A stretch of DNA of 37,722 nucleotides from Trueperaceae bacterium (GTDB lineage: Bacteria; Deinococcota; Deinococci; Deinococcales; Trueperaceae), in assembly GCA_007130855.1 (NCBI GenBank), contig SLRS01000087.1, forward strand, positions 1 through 37,722, written 5' to 3'. Position numbers and translations under genes: made by a program. Below the pieces are notes generated by a model. It was given only the letters and a program-made list of their open reading frames with translations, was not told the DNA's origin and ran no database searches. Position 1 is the stretch's first letter. Each line of letters starts with the position of its first letter. This document shows positions 27,683-36,411 of this stretch, one piece after another.

Positions 27683-28777
27683 TCACGCAGCGTCCGGGAG
27701 TCGCCGCACGCTGCCCGGTACCACCGGCAGCCCGCCGCGGTCGGCGCTGGCGACGGCCGCGAAGCAGAGCTCCAGGCCGCGCATGGCGTCGCGCGCGTCG
27801 TGGCTCGGCCGGCGCTCGTCCTCGAGGGCGCACAGGAGTTCGGCCATGGCGCCGTGGAAGCCGTCGTCGAACCATGCGCCGACGAGCAGCGGCTCCAGCG
27901 CGCCGTCGCCGCGCGTCAGGCGCACGCGCTGCTCGTCGTAGTCGGGTCCTTCGCTGACGATCGTCCCGTCGCTCCCGACGATCGTGGTCCGGTCGCGGGG
28001 GCCGTGGCGGGTGTCGCCGTTGAACGAGAGCGTGGCGAGCGCTTCGGGGAAGTCGACGATCGCGTGTGCCAGCAGCGGCGGCCGCGTACGTTGCGCTGGC
28101 GAGCGGCGGACCGCGGCGCTCACCGACTCCGGTCGGTGCTCCCCCATCAGCTGCAGCAGCAGGTCCCACCAGTGGCTGGCGAAATCGAAGAGGATCAGGT
28201 GGCGAACGGCCTCGAACGGCGTGTCGGCGGTCCAGTTGTGATCGAACTGGAGGCTGAAGTCGACGCTTGAGACGGTACCGACGTGGCCACCGGCCACCGC
28301 CCGTCGCAGGTAGGCGAAGTGCGGCGCCCAGCGGCCGTTCTGGTTGACCGCCAGGACCCGCCGGCGCTCGTCGGCGAGCGCCGCGAGCCGGTCGCCGAGG
28401 TCGAGATCGAGCACGAAGGGCTTCTGGCTCAGCACGTGGCGCCCCGCGCGCAGGGCAGCCTCGATCGGCGCCGCGCGGTCGGCGGGGTGGGTGGTGATGT
28501 CGACCACCTCGGCGTCGCTCGAGGCGAGCAGGGCCTCGGCGCCCTCGAACACCTGCGCGTTGGGGTAGAAGGCGATCCTGCACGCCTCCGCCCTATCGAC
28601 GTGTTGATCACACAACGCCGTTACGACGTAGCCAGCCTTACGGTAGGCGCTCAGGTGGTGCCGGGCGATACCGCCGCAGCCGATCAGGGCGATCGGACGG
28701 CGCTCGCGCGGCTCGCGTGGCACTCGCGCGAGCGCCAGTGCTTCGCCGGCGTGCAGCGGCGGCTGCGGCCCGTGCAT
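27683..28777 (-). CDS. Gfo/Idh/MocA-family oxidoreductase
   Basis: The 364-residue NAD(P)-dependent protein has Rossmann motif LIGCGGIARHHLSAY (32-46), the strand VVDITTHPADRAAPIEAAL, and the catalytic-site lysine in LSQKPF (K119; usually EKP). The C-terminal beta-sheet domain follows, with VNQNGRWAPHFAYLR. Members act on sugars, inositols or cofactors; the substrate is unknown. An extra N-terminus of about 25 residues precedes the first strand. The ATG lies 6 nt after the aminotransferase stop. It is the second gene of a four-gene unit (patB-like, this, UDGb, RlmI-like). Confidence 0.9.
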   Translation of the reverse strand: MHGPQPPLHAGEALALARVPREPRERRPIALIGCGGIARHHLSAYRKAGYVVTALCDQHVDRAEACRIAFYPNAQVFEGAEALLASSDAEVVDITTHPADRAAPIEAALRAGRHVLSQKPFVLDLDLGDRLAALADERRRVLAVNQNGRWAPHFAYLRRAVAGGHVGTVSSVDFSLQFDHNWTADTPFEAVRHLILFDFASHWWDLLLQLMGEHRPESVSAAVRRSPAQRTRPPLLAHAIVDFPEALATLSFNGDTRHGPRDRTTIVGSDGTIVSEGPDYDEQRVRLTRGDGALEPLLVGAWFDDGFHGAMAELLCALEDERRPSHDARDAMRGLELCFAAVASADRGGLPVVPGSVRRLPDAA

Positions 28778-28783
28778 CGCGGC

Positions 28784-29971
28784 TCAGCGCTCGCCGCGGA
28801 CGGTCGCCACGAGGCGATCGAGGGCGTCGGCCAAGGTGGCGCGCGAGGTGGCGAAGTTCAGGCGTGCGAAGCCGGCGCCGCCCGGGCCGTACTCGGGCCC
28901 GGGGTTGAGCGCCAGGCGACCGCGCTCGAGCAGGGCCGCGCACGGGTCGTCGCCGAGGCCCGCGGCGCGCAGGTCGAGCCAGCTCAGGTAGGTCCCTTCG
29001 GGCGCATGGGCCGTCACCTCGGGAGCCTCGCTGCGCAGGCGCTCATGCAGGTAGTCGCGGTTGGCGCGCAGGTAGGCCAGCGCGGCAGCGAGCCAGTCGT
29101 CGCCGCAGCGATAGGCCGCGATCGTGGCCGCCTGCGCCAGCACGTTCACGCCCGGCATGCGCGAGGCGGCGCGCGCCTTGACGTGCGCCAGCAGCGCCGG
29201 GTTCTCCGACACCATGAAGGCGATCTTCAGGCCCGCCACGTTGAACGCCTTGGTGGGGCCGTACAGCGTCAGGGTGCGCTGGGCGACCTCGGGCGCAAGC
29301 GACGCGAAGGGGATGTGGCGGCCGTCGAACACCAGATCGGCGTGGAGTTCGTCGGAGAGGACCCAGAGGCGGTGCTCGAGCACCACCTCGGCCAACGCCT
29401 CGAGCTCGGCGCGGCCGAACACCCGGCCGGTAGGGTTGTGCGGGTTGCAGAAGATCATGGTCCGGGTGGCGGGGGTGATGGCCGCGCGCAGCGCAGCGAC
29501 GTCCATCCGGTAGCCGGCACCGTCGTCGACGAGCTGGTCGTGGAGCACGCGGCGGCCGGCGCGGTCGATGATCGAGAAGAATGGCGGGTACACCGGCGGC
29601 TGCACGATCGCTTCGTCACCCGGACCACTCGTCGCCTCGAGACCGACGAAGAGCGCGGGGATCACCCCCGGCATCGGCTCCACGGCCTCGACCGGCACGC
29701 CCCAGCCGAAGCGGCTCGCGAGCCGATCGACCACGGCACTGCGCAAGTCGGGGAGCCCGCCTGCGGGCGGGTAGCCGAGGCTGCCGCAATCGACGTGCGC
29801 GTGCATGGCGGCGCGCACCACGGAGGCCACCGGGAAGTCCATGTCGGCGACCCACAGCGGGAGCACGTCGGGCTCGTAGCGCGTCCACTTGCCGCACGGC
29901 ATCGTGCGCAGGCGCGCCTCCGTGGCGACGTCGAAGGCCTGCTCGGGGTCGATCGTCGAGGGGCTGGACAT
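28784..29971 (-). CDS. MalY/PatB-type PLP enzyme (cystathionine beta-lyase or aminotransferase)
   Basis: The 395-residue fold-type I PLP enzyme opens with KWTRYEPDVLPLWVADMDFPV, the hallmark of the MalY/PatB group. CNPHNPTGR (175-183), SDELHADLV (D207) and the Schiff-base lysine K241 in GPTKAFNVAGLK follow, and the substrate-binding Arg lies in FARLNFATSR. Members cleave cystathionine or cysteine conjugates and some regulate transporters. The precise substrate is uncertain. The ATG follows a leaderless -10. It heads the minus-strand unit and is divergent from the esterase. Confidence 0.92.
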   Translation of the reverse strand: MSSPSTIDPEQAFDVATEARLRTMPCGKWTRYEPDVLPLWVADMDFPVASVVRAAMHAHVDCGSLGYPPAGGLPDLRSAVVDRLASRFGWGVPVEAVEPMPGVIPALFVGLEATSGPGDEAIVQPPVYPPFFSIIDRAGRRVLHDQLVDDGAGYRMDVAALRAAITPATRTMIFCNPHNPTGRVFGRAELEALAEVVLEHRLWVLSDELHADLVFDGRHIPFASLAPEVAQRTLTLYGPTKAFNVAGLKIAFMVSENPALLAHVKARAASRMPGVNVLAQAATIAAYRCGDDWLAAALAYLRANRDYLHERLRSEAPEVTAHAPEGTYLSWLDLRAAGLGDDPCAALLERGRLALNPGPEYGPGGAGFARLNFATSRATLADALDRLVATVRGER

Positions 29972-29977
29972 GCCGGC

Positions 29978-29983
29978 ATGCTA
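29978..29983 (-). promoter_or_regulatory. Leaderless -10 (TAGCAT) of the patB-like gene
   Basis: TAGCAT ends 6 nt before the ATG and is back-to-back with the esterase -10 in a 65-bp gap. Confidence 0.6.
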
Positions 29984-30024
29984 CCAACCCGTCGTGTGCA
30001 ACCAAGCGTGCTGGACGGTCCTGG

Positions 30025-30030
30025 TAGCGT
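30025..30030 (+). promoter_or_regulatory. Leaderless -10 (TAGCGT) of the esterase gene
   Basis: TAGCGT ends 6 nt before the ATG, with no SD. Confidence 0.6.
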
Positions 30031-30036
30031 CAGCGC

Positions 30037-31098
30037 ATGCGACACGCGGTGCGAGTGCCCGACTGGGCCGCCTCGATCATCAGTGACTTCACCGATATGC
30101 ACCGCGCACCTCGCCCCGTCTCGGCCGCCAAGGTTCCGCGCTTCACGCTCGCACTGCCCGACGACGTCCGCTTCGAGTACGCCTTCCTCGACCGCGCCGG
30201 TATCGTGCGCGCCGACCCCGACTACGGCGCCAGTGGTGTCAACCCGTGGTACCCGGAGGTGACCGAGGTGCGCGGTCCCGACTACGCCCCGCAGCCACTG
30301 TTCGATCCGCAGCCGGCCCGGATCCCCTGGCGCGAGCGGCGTTGGCGCCTGACGGGAGCGGGCTTCGCGACGCCGCGGCGCGTGAACGTGCTGTCGCCGC
30401 CCGATCACGACGGGCCCCTGCCCGTGGTGCTGCTCCACGATGGCATCGCCTACCAGCGCTTGGCGCGCAGCGCCGACGTGCTGGCGGCGCTCATGGCGCA
30501 GGGCCGGGCGGGGCCGGCGCACCTGATCTTCAGCGAGCCCACCGAGCGGCTCGTCGAGTACGCCTGGGACGAGCGCCACCTGGCGTTCGTGCGCGACGTG
30601 CTGCGGCCGCACGCGCGGCGCGAACTGGCCGTGGACGGCACCTGGGTTGCCATGGGCGCCAGCCTCGGCGGCCTGGCCGCCGCCACCCTCGCGCTCGCCG
30701 ATCCCGAGGCTTGGTCGGTGGTGGTGGCGCAAGGCGGCGCCTTCCTGGGGATCCCCGAGGAGCGTCGCCACCATGGGGTGCGACGCTCATGGCTGCTCGA
30801 GCGCCTGCGCGCCGGCGCCGAGCTCGCCGACCAACGCTGGGTGCTCGACGTGGGCACCCTCGACTGGCTCCATGACGTCAATCAGCGCGTCGCCGACGTG
30901 CTCGCGAGCCGCGACGTGCCTGTCTGGTACGGCGAGTGGACGGCCGGTCACAACTGGGGCTGCTGGCGTGACGGGCTCGCGCGGGTGCTCGAGGCGGCGC
31001 TGCCCCCGTCCGAGGCGGCGGCGCCGGTCCGGCCGGGGTACGTCAGCCGGGCCGAGTTGGCGCTGGAGCGGAGCGAACCGAGCGCACCCGGACGCTAG
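30037..31098 (+). CDS. Esterase D/enterochelin esterase-like hydrolase
   Basis: The 353-residue protein has an N-terminal beta-rich part (about 34-120) like the Ig-type domain of Fes-like esterases, followed by an alpha/beta hydrolase domain. VVLLHDGIAYQ, the nucleophile elbow MGASLGG (S209) and the His in TAGHNWGCWRDGL (H307 or so) match the PF00756 esterase group. No signal peptide is evident. Possible roles include siderophore-ester cleavage or other ester hydrolysis. No iron-uptake genes lie nearby, so the substrate is open. A small hairpin lies after the gene. Confidence 0.85.
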   Translation: MRHAVRVPDWAASIISDFTDMHRAPRPVSAAKVPRFTLALPDDVRFEYAFLDRAGIVRADPDYGASGVNPWYPEVTEVRGPDYAPQPLFDPQPARIPWRERRWRLTGAGFATPRRVNVLSPPDHDGPLPVVLLHDGIAYQRLARSADVLAALMAQGRAGPAHLIFSEPTERLVEYAWDERHLAFVRDVLRPHARRELAVDGTWVAMGASLGGLAAATLALADPEAWSVVVAQGGAFLGIPEERRHHGVRRSWLLERLRAGAELADQRWVLDVGTLDWLHDVNQRVADVLASRDVPVWYGEWTAGHNWGCWRDGLARVLEAALPPSEAAAPVRPGYVSRAELALERSEPSAPGR

Positions 31099-31129
31099 CG
31101 CCCGTCGGCGATCGCACGTCGCGGGTGGT

Positions 31130-31143
31130 GGCGCGGCCGCGCC
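31130..31143 (+). terminator. Small hairpin after the esterase gene
   Basis: GGCGCGGCCGCGCC is a 14-bp palindrome that can fold as a 5-bp stem with a 4-nt loop, 31 nt after the stop. No T-tract follows, so it is weak. Confidence 0.25.
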
Positions 31144-31186
31144 GACGACCCCGTCGGCAGCCACCCGCCTGCCTCCGCTCGCGCGA

Positions 31187-31192
31187 TAGCAT
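31187..31192 (+). promoter_or_regulatory. Leaderless -10 (TAGCAT) of fumC
   Basis: TAGCAT ends 6 nt before the fumC ATG, with no SD. Confidence 0.6.
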
Positions 31193-31198
31193 CGCCGC

Positions 31199-32587
<1,389 letters not shown>

Positions 32588-32605
32588 GCGGGGTGCGCGC
32601 GCGGA

Positions 32606-32659
32606 AAGGTCAGCGGCGGCGCCGCAAGGTCAGCGGCGGCGCCGCAAGGTCAGCGGCGG
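32606..32659. repeat. 20-bp tandem repeat, 2.7 copies, at a convergent 3' end
   Basis: The unit AAGGTCAGCGGCGGCGCCGC occurs at 32606-32625 and 32626-32645, with a partial third copy at 32646-32659 that contains the stop codon of the minus-strand LolA-like gene. Each full copy can form the hairpin GCGGC-GGC-GCCGC, so the array may serve as a terminator between convergent genes. Confidence 0.85.
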
Positions 32660-33447
32660 TCGAGCACCTCGGCGTCGTCGGGGATCCAGACGACCTCGTC
32701 GGGATCGAGGCCGGTGTCGACGGCGACCGACATCAGCCGCAGGTCGGCGAACAGGTCGTGTTCGTTGGCGTAGAACACCAGCCGCAGCGGTAGCCAGTCG
32801 CTGGCGTCGATCACCGCGATGACGTGATGGATCTCGGCAGTGACATCGACGTTGTCGAAGCGCAGCGTATACACGTCTCCCTCACCGCCGGATTCGACCT
32901 GCTCGAGGCGAACCTCCCAGCCCGCGAACACGCTGCCGAGGTCGAGGTCGAGCACGAACACCTCGTCGCCCGGGAGCAGGCCCCCGAAGGCCTCCGGGTC
33001 GTCGACGGCGTACACGGCCACCTGGTTGGTGAGGAAGGTGTAGTTGTAGATCGCGCTCTCGGTGATCACGACCATGTTGTCGGCCAGCGCGTCGGGCTGG
33101 ATGATGTACATGCTGGCGGCCGTCGGCGACGGGATCGCCATCACCTCGATCTCGACGGCGATGCGTTGACCGGCCTCGTCACGCAACTCGCCCTCGAGCG
33201 TGAAGCTGATGTCCTGCAGGCGCTCCACGCGTGCCTCGAGTTGGGCGAGCACCTCGGCGGCGCTCAGGTGCTCCTGGGCCCGCGCCGTGGTCGCCATCAA
33301 GAAGAGCACTGTGGCTACGGCAGCGGCGGCGACGAGCAGCGTCCCGGCCAAGGCGGCGGCGACCTGCGCGGGGCTGGCGTGGTGGGGTCTGACGGCCACC
33401 ATGGGGCGGTGGGTGCGGCGTTCGTCGGGGGAGTGCGGCTCGCTCAT
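32650..33447 (-). CDS. LolA-like secreted or anchored protein
   Basis: The 265-residue protein has a polar N-terminus, one hydrophobic segment (about 27-50) and a possible signal-peptidase site at ARAQ. A LolA-type domain follows: VLAQLEARVERLQDISFTLEGEL, then strands with YIIQPDALADNMVVITESAIYNY and LRLVFYANEHDLFADLRL. LolA/MucB-like domains bind lipoproteins or lipids in the periplasm. Tight Lol function is unproven. The ATG at 33447 lies 6 nt after CATACT, a -10-like hexamer at the usual leaderless distance; the in-frame start at 33477 is not supported. A 20-bp tandem repeat covers its stop codon. Confidence 0.7.
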   Translation of the reverse strand: MSEPHSPDERRTHRPMVAVRPHHASPAQVAAALAGTLLVAAAAVATVLFLMATTARAQEHLSAAEVLAQLEARVERLQDISFTLEGELRDEAGQRIAVEIEVMAIPSPTAASMYIIQPDALADNMVVITESAIYNYTFLTNQVAVYAVDDPEAFGGLLPGDEVFVLDLDLGSVFAGWEVRLEQVESGGEGDVYTLRFDNVDVTAEIHHVIAVIDASDWLPLRLVFYANEHDLFADLRLMSVAVDTGLDPDEVVWIPDDAEVLDRR

Positions 33448-33453
33448 ACCGTC

Positions 33454-33459
33454 AGTATG
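33454..33459 (-). promoter_or_regulatory. Leaderless -10-like CATACT of the LolA-like gene
   Basis: CATACT ends 6 nt before the ATG. It lacks the first T of TAnnnT but has the position seen in the other leaderless genes. Confidence 0.4.
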
Positions 33460-33605
33460 GCGCCTGGTCGTGAGCACGAAGGTGCGCCGGGATGAAGAAA
33501 CGCTTTGGATCTCGAAACGAACGCGGTGTCCGCCCGAGCGCCCCGGAGGGGCGGTATGAAGGCCGGTTCAGTAGTTTCACACGGCCAACCCTGGGGGAAC
33601 ATTGC

Positions 33606-33611
33606 TAGCGT
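33606..33611 (+). promoter_or_regulatory. -10 (TAGCGT) of the PEGA gene
   Basis: TAGCGT lies 20 nt before the ATG, leaving room for an SD-bearing leader. No convincing -35 is seen. Confidence 0.5.
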
Positions 33612-33618
33612 AGTGACC

Positions 33619-33627
33619 AAGGAGGTG
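33619..33627 (+). promoter_or_regulatory. Strong SD (AAGGAGGTG) of the PEGA gene
   Basis: AAGGAGGTG lies 4 nt before the ATG, one of the most complete SD sequences in the window, suggesting high expression. Confidence 0.8.
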
Positions 33628-33631
33628 CCGT

Positions 33632-34879
33632 ATGCACCGCGTTCGTCTACTGATCACGCTCACCCTGTTGCTCGCGGCGCTGGCCACCGCCTCGGCGCAG
33701 CGCATCGTCATCAGCCCCCAAGCCATCGTCGTCAACCCCCTACCGGATTTCGACGTCGAAGTGTTCGTCGACCGCGATACCACTGGGCGCGGCACGCCCA
33801 GCTACGGGATCGGCGAGTCGATCGAGATCGGCGTGCGCGTCAGTGAGGACGCCTACGTCTACCTGTTCAGCATCAGTGCCGGCGGCGAGGTGGTGCAGAT
33901 CCTGCCCAACCGCTTCGACGACGCCGGCCGCGACAACTTCGTCCGGGCCAACCGGACGGTCTACTTCCCGCCGCCCGGGGCGCGCTACGAGTTCGGCGTG
34001 CAGGCCCCGACCGGGCTCGCCAAGGTGATCGCGGTCGCGGCGAAGCGCGAGCTCGATACGCGCACGCTGGCGCGCTTCCAGACCGAGCGTGACTTCCAGG
34101 CCACCTCCAACATCGGCGAGGAGGGCTTCGCGCGGGCGCTGTCGATCGTGGTACGGCCGCTGCCACAAGACGAGTGGGTGACCTCGACGGCGCTCTACTA
34201 CGTCGGTCGGGCACCCGCCCAAGCGGCCTACGGAACGCTCGACATCAGCTCCACGCCGCGCGACGCCGAGGTGTTCGTGAACGGCCAGTTCGCCGGCTTC
34301 ACGCCGCTGCGCTGGGGCGAGCGCCCCGGCAACGTCACGGTCGAGGTCCAGCGCGATGGTTACCAGACCACCAGCCAGCGCGTGCAGGTGCGGCCGAACA
34401 CCACCACGCCCGTTCGCTTCGACCTCAGGCCGGTGGCGCGCGAAGGCACCGTCACCTTCACGAGCGAGCCGCGGGGTGCCGAGGTCTTCGTCGGCGGCCG
34501 CAACGTAGGCCGCACCCCCACCGGCCCGGTCGCGTTCGCGCCGGGGGACTTCACGGCGACCTTCGAACTCCCGGGCTACCAGACCGAGACCACGCGCTTC
34601 ACCGTGCGTGATGGACGCAGCACCACCGTGAACCAGCGGCTGGTGGCGCAGCGCGCCACGCTCGACGTGGTCGGCAACGTCGGCGGCGCTCGCGTGTTCG
34701 TCAACGGCAGCGAGGTCGGCCGGCTGGCCTCCGGCTCGGGTCGGCTGCTCGTCGAGGACGTCCAGCCCGGAAACGTCGAGCTCGTCGTGATCGCGCCCGG
34801 GTACAACACCTTCCTCACCACCGTCCGGGTCGAGGCGGGCCGCGTCACCTCGCAGCGCATCAGCCAGTCGCGGCGCTGA
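33632..34879 (+). CDS. Secreted DUF4384 plus triple PEGA-domain protein
   Basis: The 415-residue protein has a signal peptide (cleavage near residue 22, ATASA-Q). A DUF4384-like domain follows (about 40-140: GESIEIGVRVSEDAYVYLFS, VVQILPNRFDDAG). Three PEGA repeats then occupy about 200-267, 271-338 and 341-410, each with the S-x-P-x-G/D-A-x-V-F-V-x-G pattern (STPRDAEVFVNGQ, SEPRGAEVFVGGR, GNVGGARVFVNGS). PEGA proteins are surface or periplasmic and are often linked to S-layer or outer-membrane structures. The function is not known. A strong SD and a strong hairpin after the gene suggest an abundant single-gene transcript. Confidence 0.88.
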   Translation: MHRVRLLITLTLLLAALATASAQRIVISPQAIVVNPLPDFDVEVFVDRDTTGRGTPSYGIGESIEIGVRVSEDAYVYLFSISAGGEVVQILPNRFDDAGRDNFVRANRTVYFPPPGARYEFGVQAPTGLAKVIAVAAKRELDTRTLARFQTERDFQATSNIGEEGFARALSIVVRPLPQDEWVTSTALYYVGRAPAQAAYGTLDISSTPRDAEVFVNGQFAGFTPLRWGERPGNVTVEVQRDGYQTTSQRVQVRPNTTTPVRFDLRPVAREGTVTFTSEPRGAEVFVGGRNVGRTPTGPVAFAPGDFTATFELPGYQTETTRFTVRDGRSTTVNQRLVAQRATLDVVGNVGGARVFVNGSEVGRLASGSGRLLVEDVQPGNVELVVIAPGYNTFLTTVRVEAGRVTSQRISQSRR

Positions 34880-34930
34880 GCACGCCGCCGGGCGCCGCCC
34901 ACCGAGGCGTCCGCGCCCGCAGCCCGTCCT

Positions 34931-34967
34931 CCCAGCCCCGTCAGGCCGAACGCCTGCCGGGGCTGGG
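34931..34967 (+). terminator. Long hairpin after the PEGA gene
   Basis: A 16-bp stem (CCCAGCCCCGTCAGGC with its complement, one mismatch) and a 5-nt loop CGAAC lie about 50 nt after the stop. T-poor sequence follows, as with other GC-rich terminators here. It is the strongest hairpin in the window. Confidence 0.65.
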
Positions 34968-35036
34968 GCGTGGTCGGACGTCGCGCGTCGCGCGCTGCGG
35001 GGTGTCGAAACGGTCGCCTGGGGCGGGCCAGCGTCG

Positions 35037-35042
35037 TAGCAT
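35037..35042 (+). promoter_or_regulatory. Leaderless -10 (TAGCAT) of the nucleotidyltransferase gene
   Basis: TAGCAT ends 8 nt before the ATG, with no SD. Confidence 0.5.
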
Positions 35043-35050
35043 GGTGCGGC

Positions 35051-35854
35051 ATGTCGGACTCCTCATCCTCCGTGATCGCTGTCGTGCTGGCAGGTGGCGG
35101 CGCCGAAGACCGGATCGCCCGCAGCGCCGGCGCACCGAGCAAGGCGCTCGTCTCCCTCGACGGCGCCCCGATGGGTGCCTACGTGGTGTCTGCGCTGCGC
35201 GACAGCACGGTCGTCTCGCACGTCGTCTACGTGGGTCCGACCGACGACCGCATCCGGCCGCTGGTAGACCACGAGATCCCGGCCGGGCGCCGCATGGTGG
35301 ACTCCTTGGCCCTGGGCCTCGGTGCCGGACTGGCATGCGCCAGCGAGCGTGCGCGCACCGACGTCCGGTTCTTGGTGGTGACCGCCGACATCCCTTGGTG
35401 GCGCGCGGCCGGCGTATGCGCCTTCGTGACCGACGCGCCCGAGGCCGATCTGGTGTACCCGGTCGTCGAGGCGGCGACCGCCGAGGCGGCCTTCCCGCAG
35501 CAGAAGCGGACCTACGTGCGGCTGCGTGAGGGCCGCTTCACCGGGGGCAACGCCATCTTGTTGTCCGCAGCGGCCGTGCCTGCATTGCTGCCGGTGATCG
35601 ACCAGGCGTTCTCGGCGCGCAAGGCGCCCTGGCGGCTGGCCTCGTTGGTCGGCGTCGACGTGCTGTGGGGCATCCTCAGCGGCCGTGCCGAACTCGCGCA
35701 GCTCGCCGAGCGCATCAGCCGTTTGTTGGGGCTGCGCGGCATCGTCATGGTCAGTGGCGACGCCGGCATTGCAGCGGACGTCGACGCGCCGGAGCAGCTC
35801 GGGTCCGACCTGCGCCGCGGACCGCCGCTCGCCGAGCTGCGAGGGCCGCTGTGA
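35051..35854 (+). CDS. MobA-like nucleotidyltransferase
   Basis: The 267-residue protein has the NTP-transferase entry VIAVVLAGGGAEDRIARSAG (LAGGG at 13-17), with Lys in PSKALV (K31). The acceptor-side motif is VVTADIPWW, whose aspartate fits metal binding, and TGGNAILLSAAAV follows. This is the MobA/IspD-like fold used to make activated sugars, cofactors or molybdopterin dinucleotides. The substrate is not clear; no molybdopterin or sugar genes are near. The start is a leaderless ATG; the frame extends upstream to 34970 without similarity. It overlaps the next gene as GTGA. Confidence 0.75.
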   Translation: MSDSSSSVIAVVLAGGGAEDRIARSAGAPSKALVSLDGAPMGAYVVSALRDSTVVSHVVYVGPTDDRIRPLVDHEIPAGRRMVDSLALGLGAGLACASERARTDVRFLVVTADIPWWRAAGVCAFVTDAPEADLVYPVVEAATAEAAFPQQKRTYVRLREGRFTGGNAILLSAAAVPALLPVIDQAFSARKAPWRLASLVGVDVLWGILSGRAELAQLAERISRLLGLRGIVMVSGDAGIAADVDAPEQLGSDLRRGPPLAELRGPL

Positions 35855-36411
35855 GGCGCCCGGATCAGCTTCGCAGCCGTGCCCTGCTCGGCGCCCTCGG
35901 CGCGGTGGCCCTGGCTCTGGGGGTGGCGTGGCTGGTACACCTGGCGCTCGGTCGCCAGGGGCTCCTCGGCTTCTCGGTGTCGAATCTCGCCGGGCTGGTC
36001 GAGGGCAGCGCCTTCGTGGTGGCGTTCATGGTTGGCCTGCGAGCGGTTCGTGCCCTGCTGCGGCTGCCCTCCTCGACGCTGCTCTCCTTCGGCGCGGCGA
36101 CGCCGCCGGCTGCCTCGAGCGCTGCGCGTCCGGTTCCGTCGGTCGATGCGGGCGCGTTGGTGCAGACGATGGCCGACCACCGGCAGGTGGTGGTGATCGA
36201 GGAGGGCGTGCCCGTTGGTATCGCTGGGATCCATCCCGAGCGACTCCTGGGCTGGGACGAGGTCGTCAAGGTGGACGGGCGCGTGGCGCTGAGCGAACTG
36301 CGGCCGGTGTTGGCGCGCGAGCCCCTGGTGGTCGTGCTCGACGGCGACCAGGTCGCCGGCATCGTCACGCAGGACAGCTACCTGGCCGCGTCGTGGGGCC
36401 GCGGCGCCTGA
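35851..36411 (+). CDS. Two-TM membrane protein with CBS-like C-terminal domain
   Basis: The 186-residue protein has two transmembrane helices (about 10-32 and 43-65). A short Pro/Ala linker leads to a cytoplasmic domain (about 95-180) with VVVIEEGVPVGIAGI and LVVVLDGDQVAGIVTQDSY, which resembles paired CBS motifs (VVD-G-x-x-G-I-V-T). CBS domains sense adenine nucleotides. The GTG overlaps the upstream stop as GTGA, so it is coupled to the nucleotidyltransferase and may anchor or regulate it. Its last 34 bp overlap tsaD, tail to tail. No family name is recalled. Confidence 0.65.
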   Translation: MRRPDQLRSRALLGALGAVALALGVAWLVHLALGRQGLLGFSVSNLAGLVEGSAFVVAFMVGLRAVRALLRLPSSTLLSFGAATPPAASSAARPVPSVDAGALVQTMADHRQVVVIEEGVPVGIAGIHPERLLGWDEVVKVDGRVALSELRPVLAREPLVVVLDGDQVAGIVTQDSYLAASWGRGA

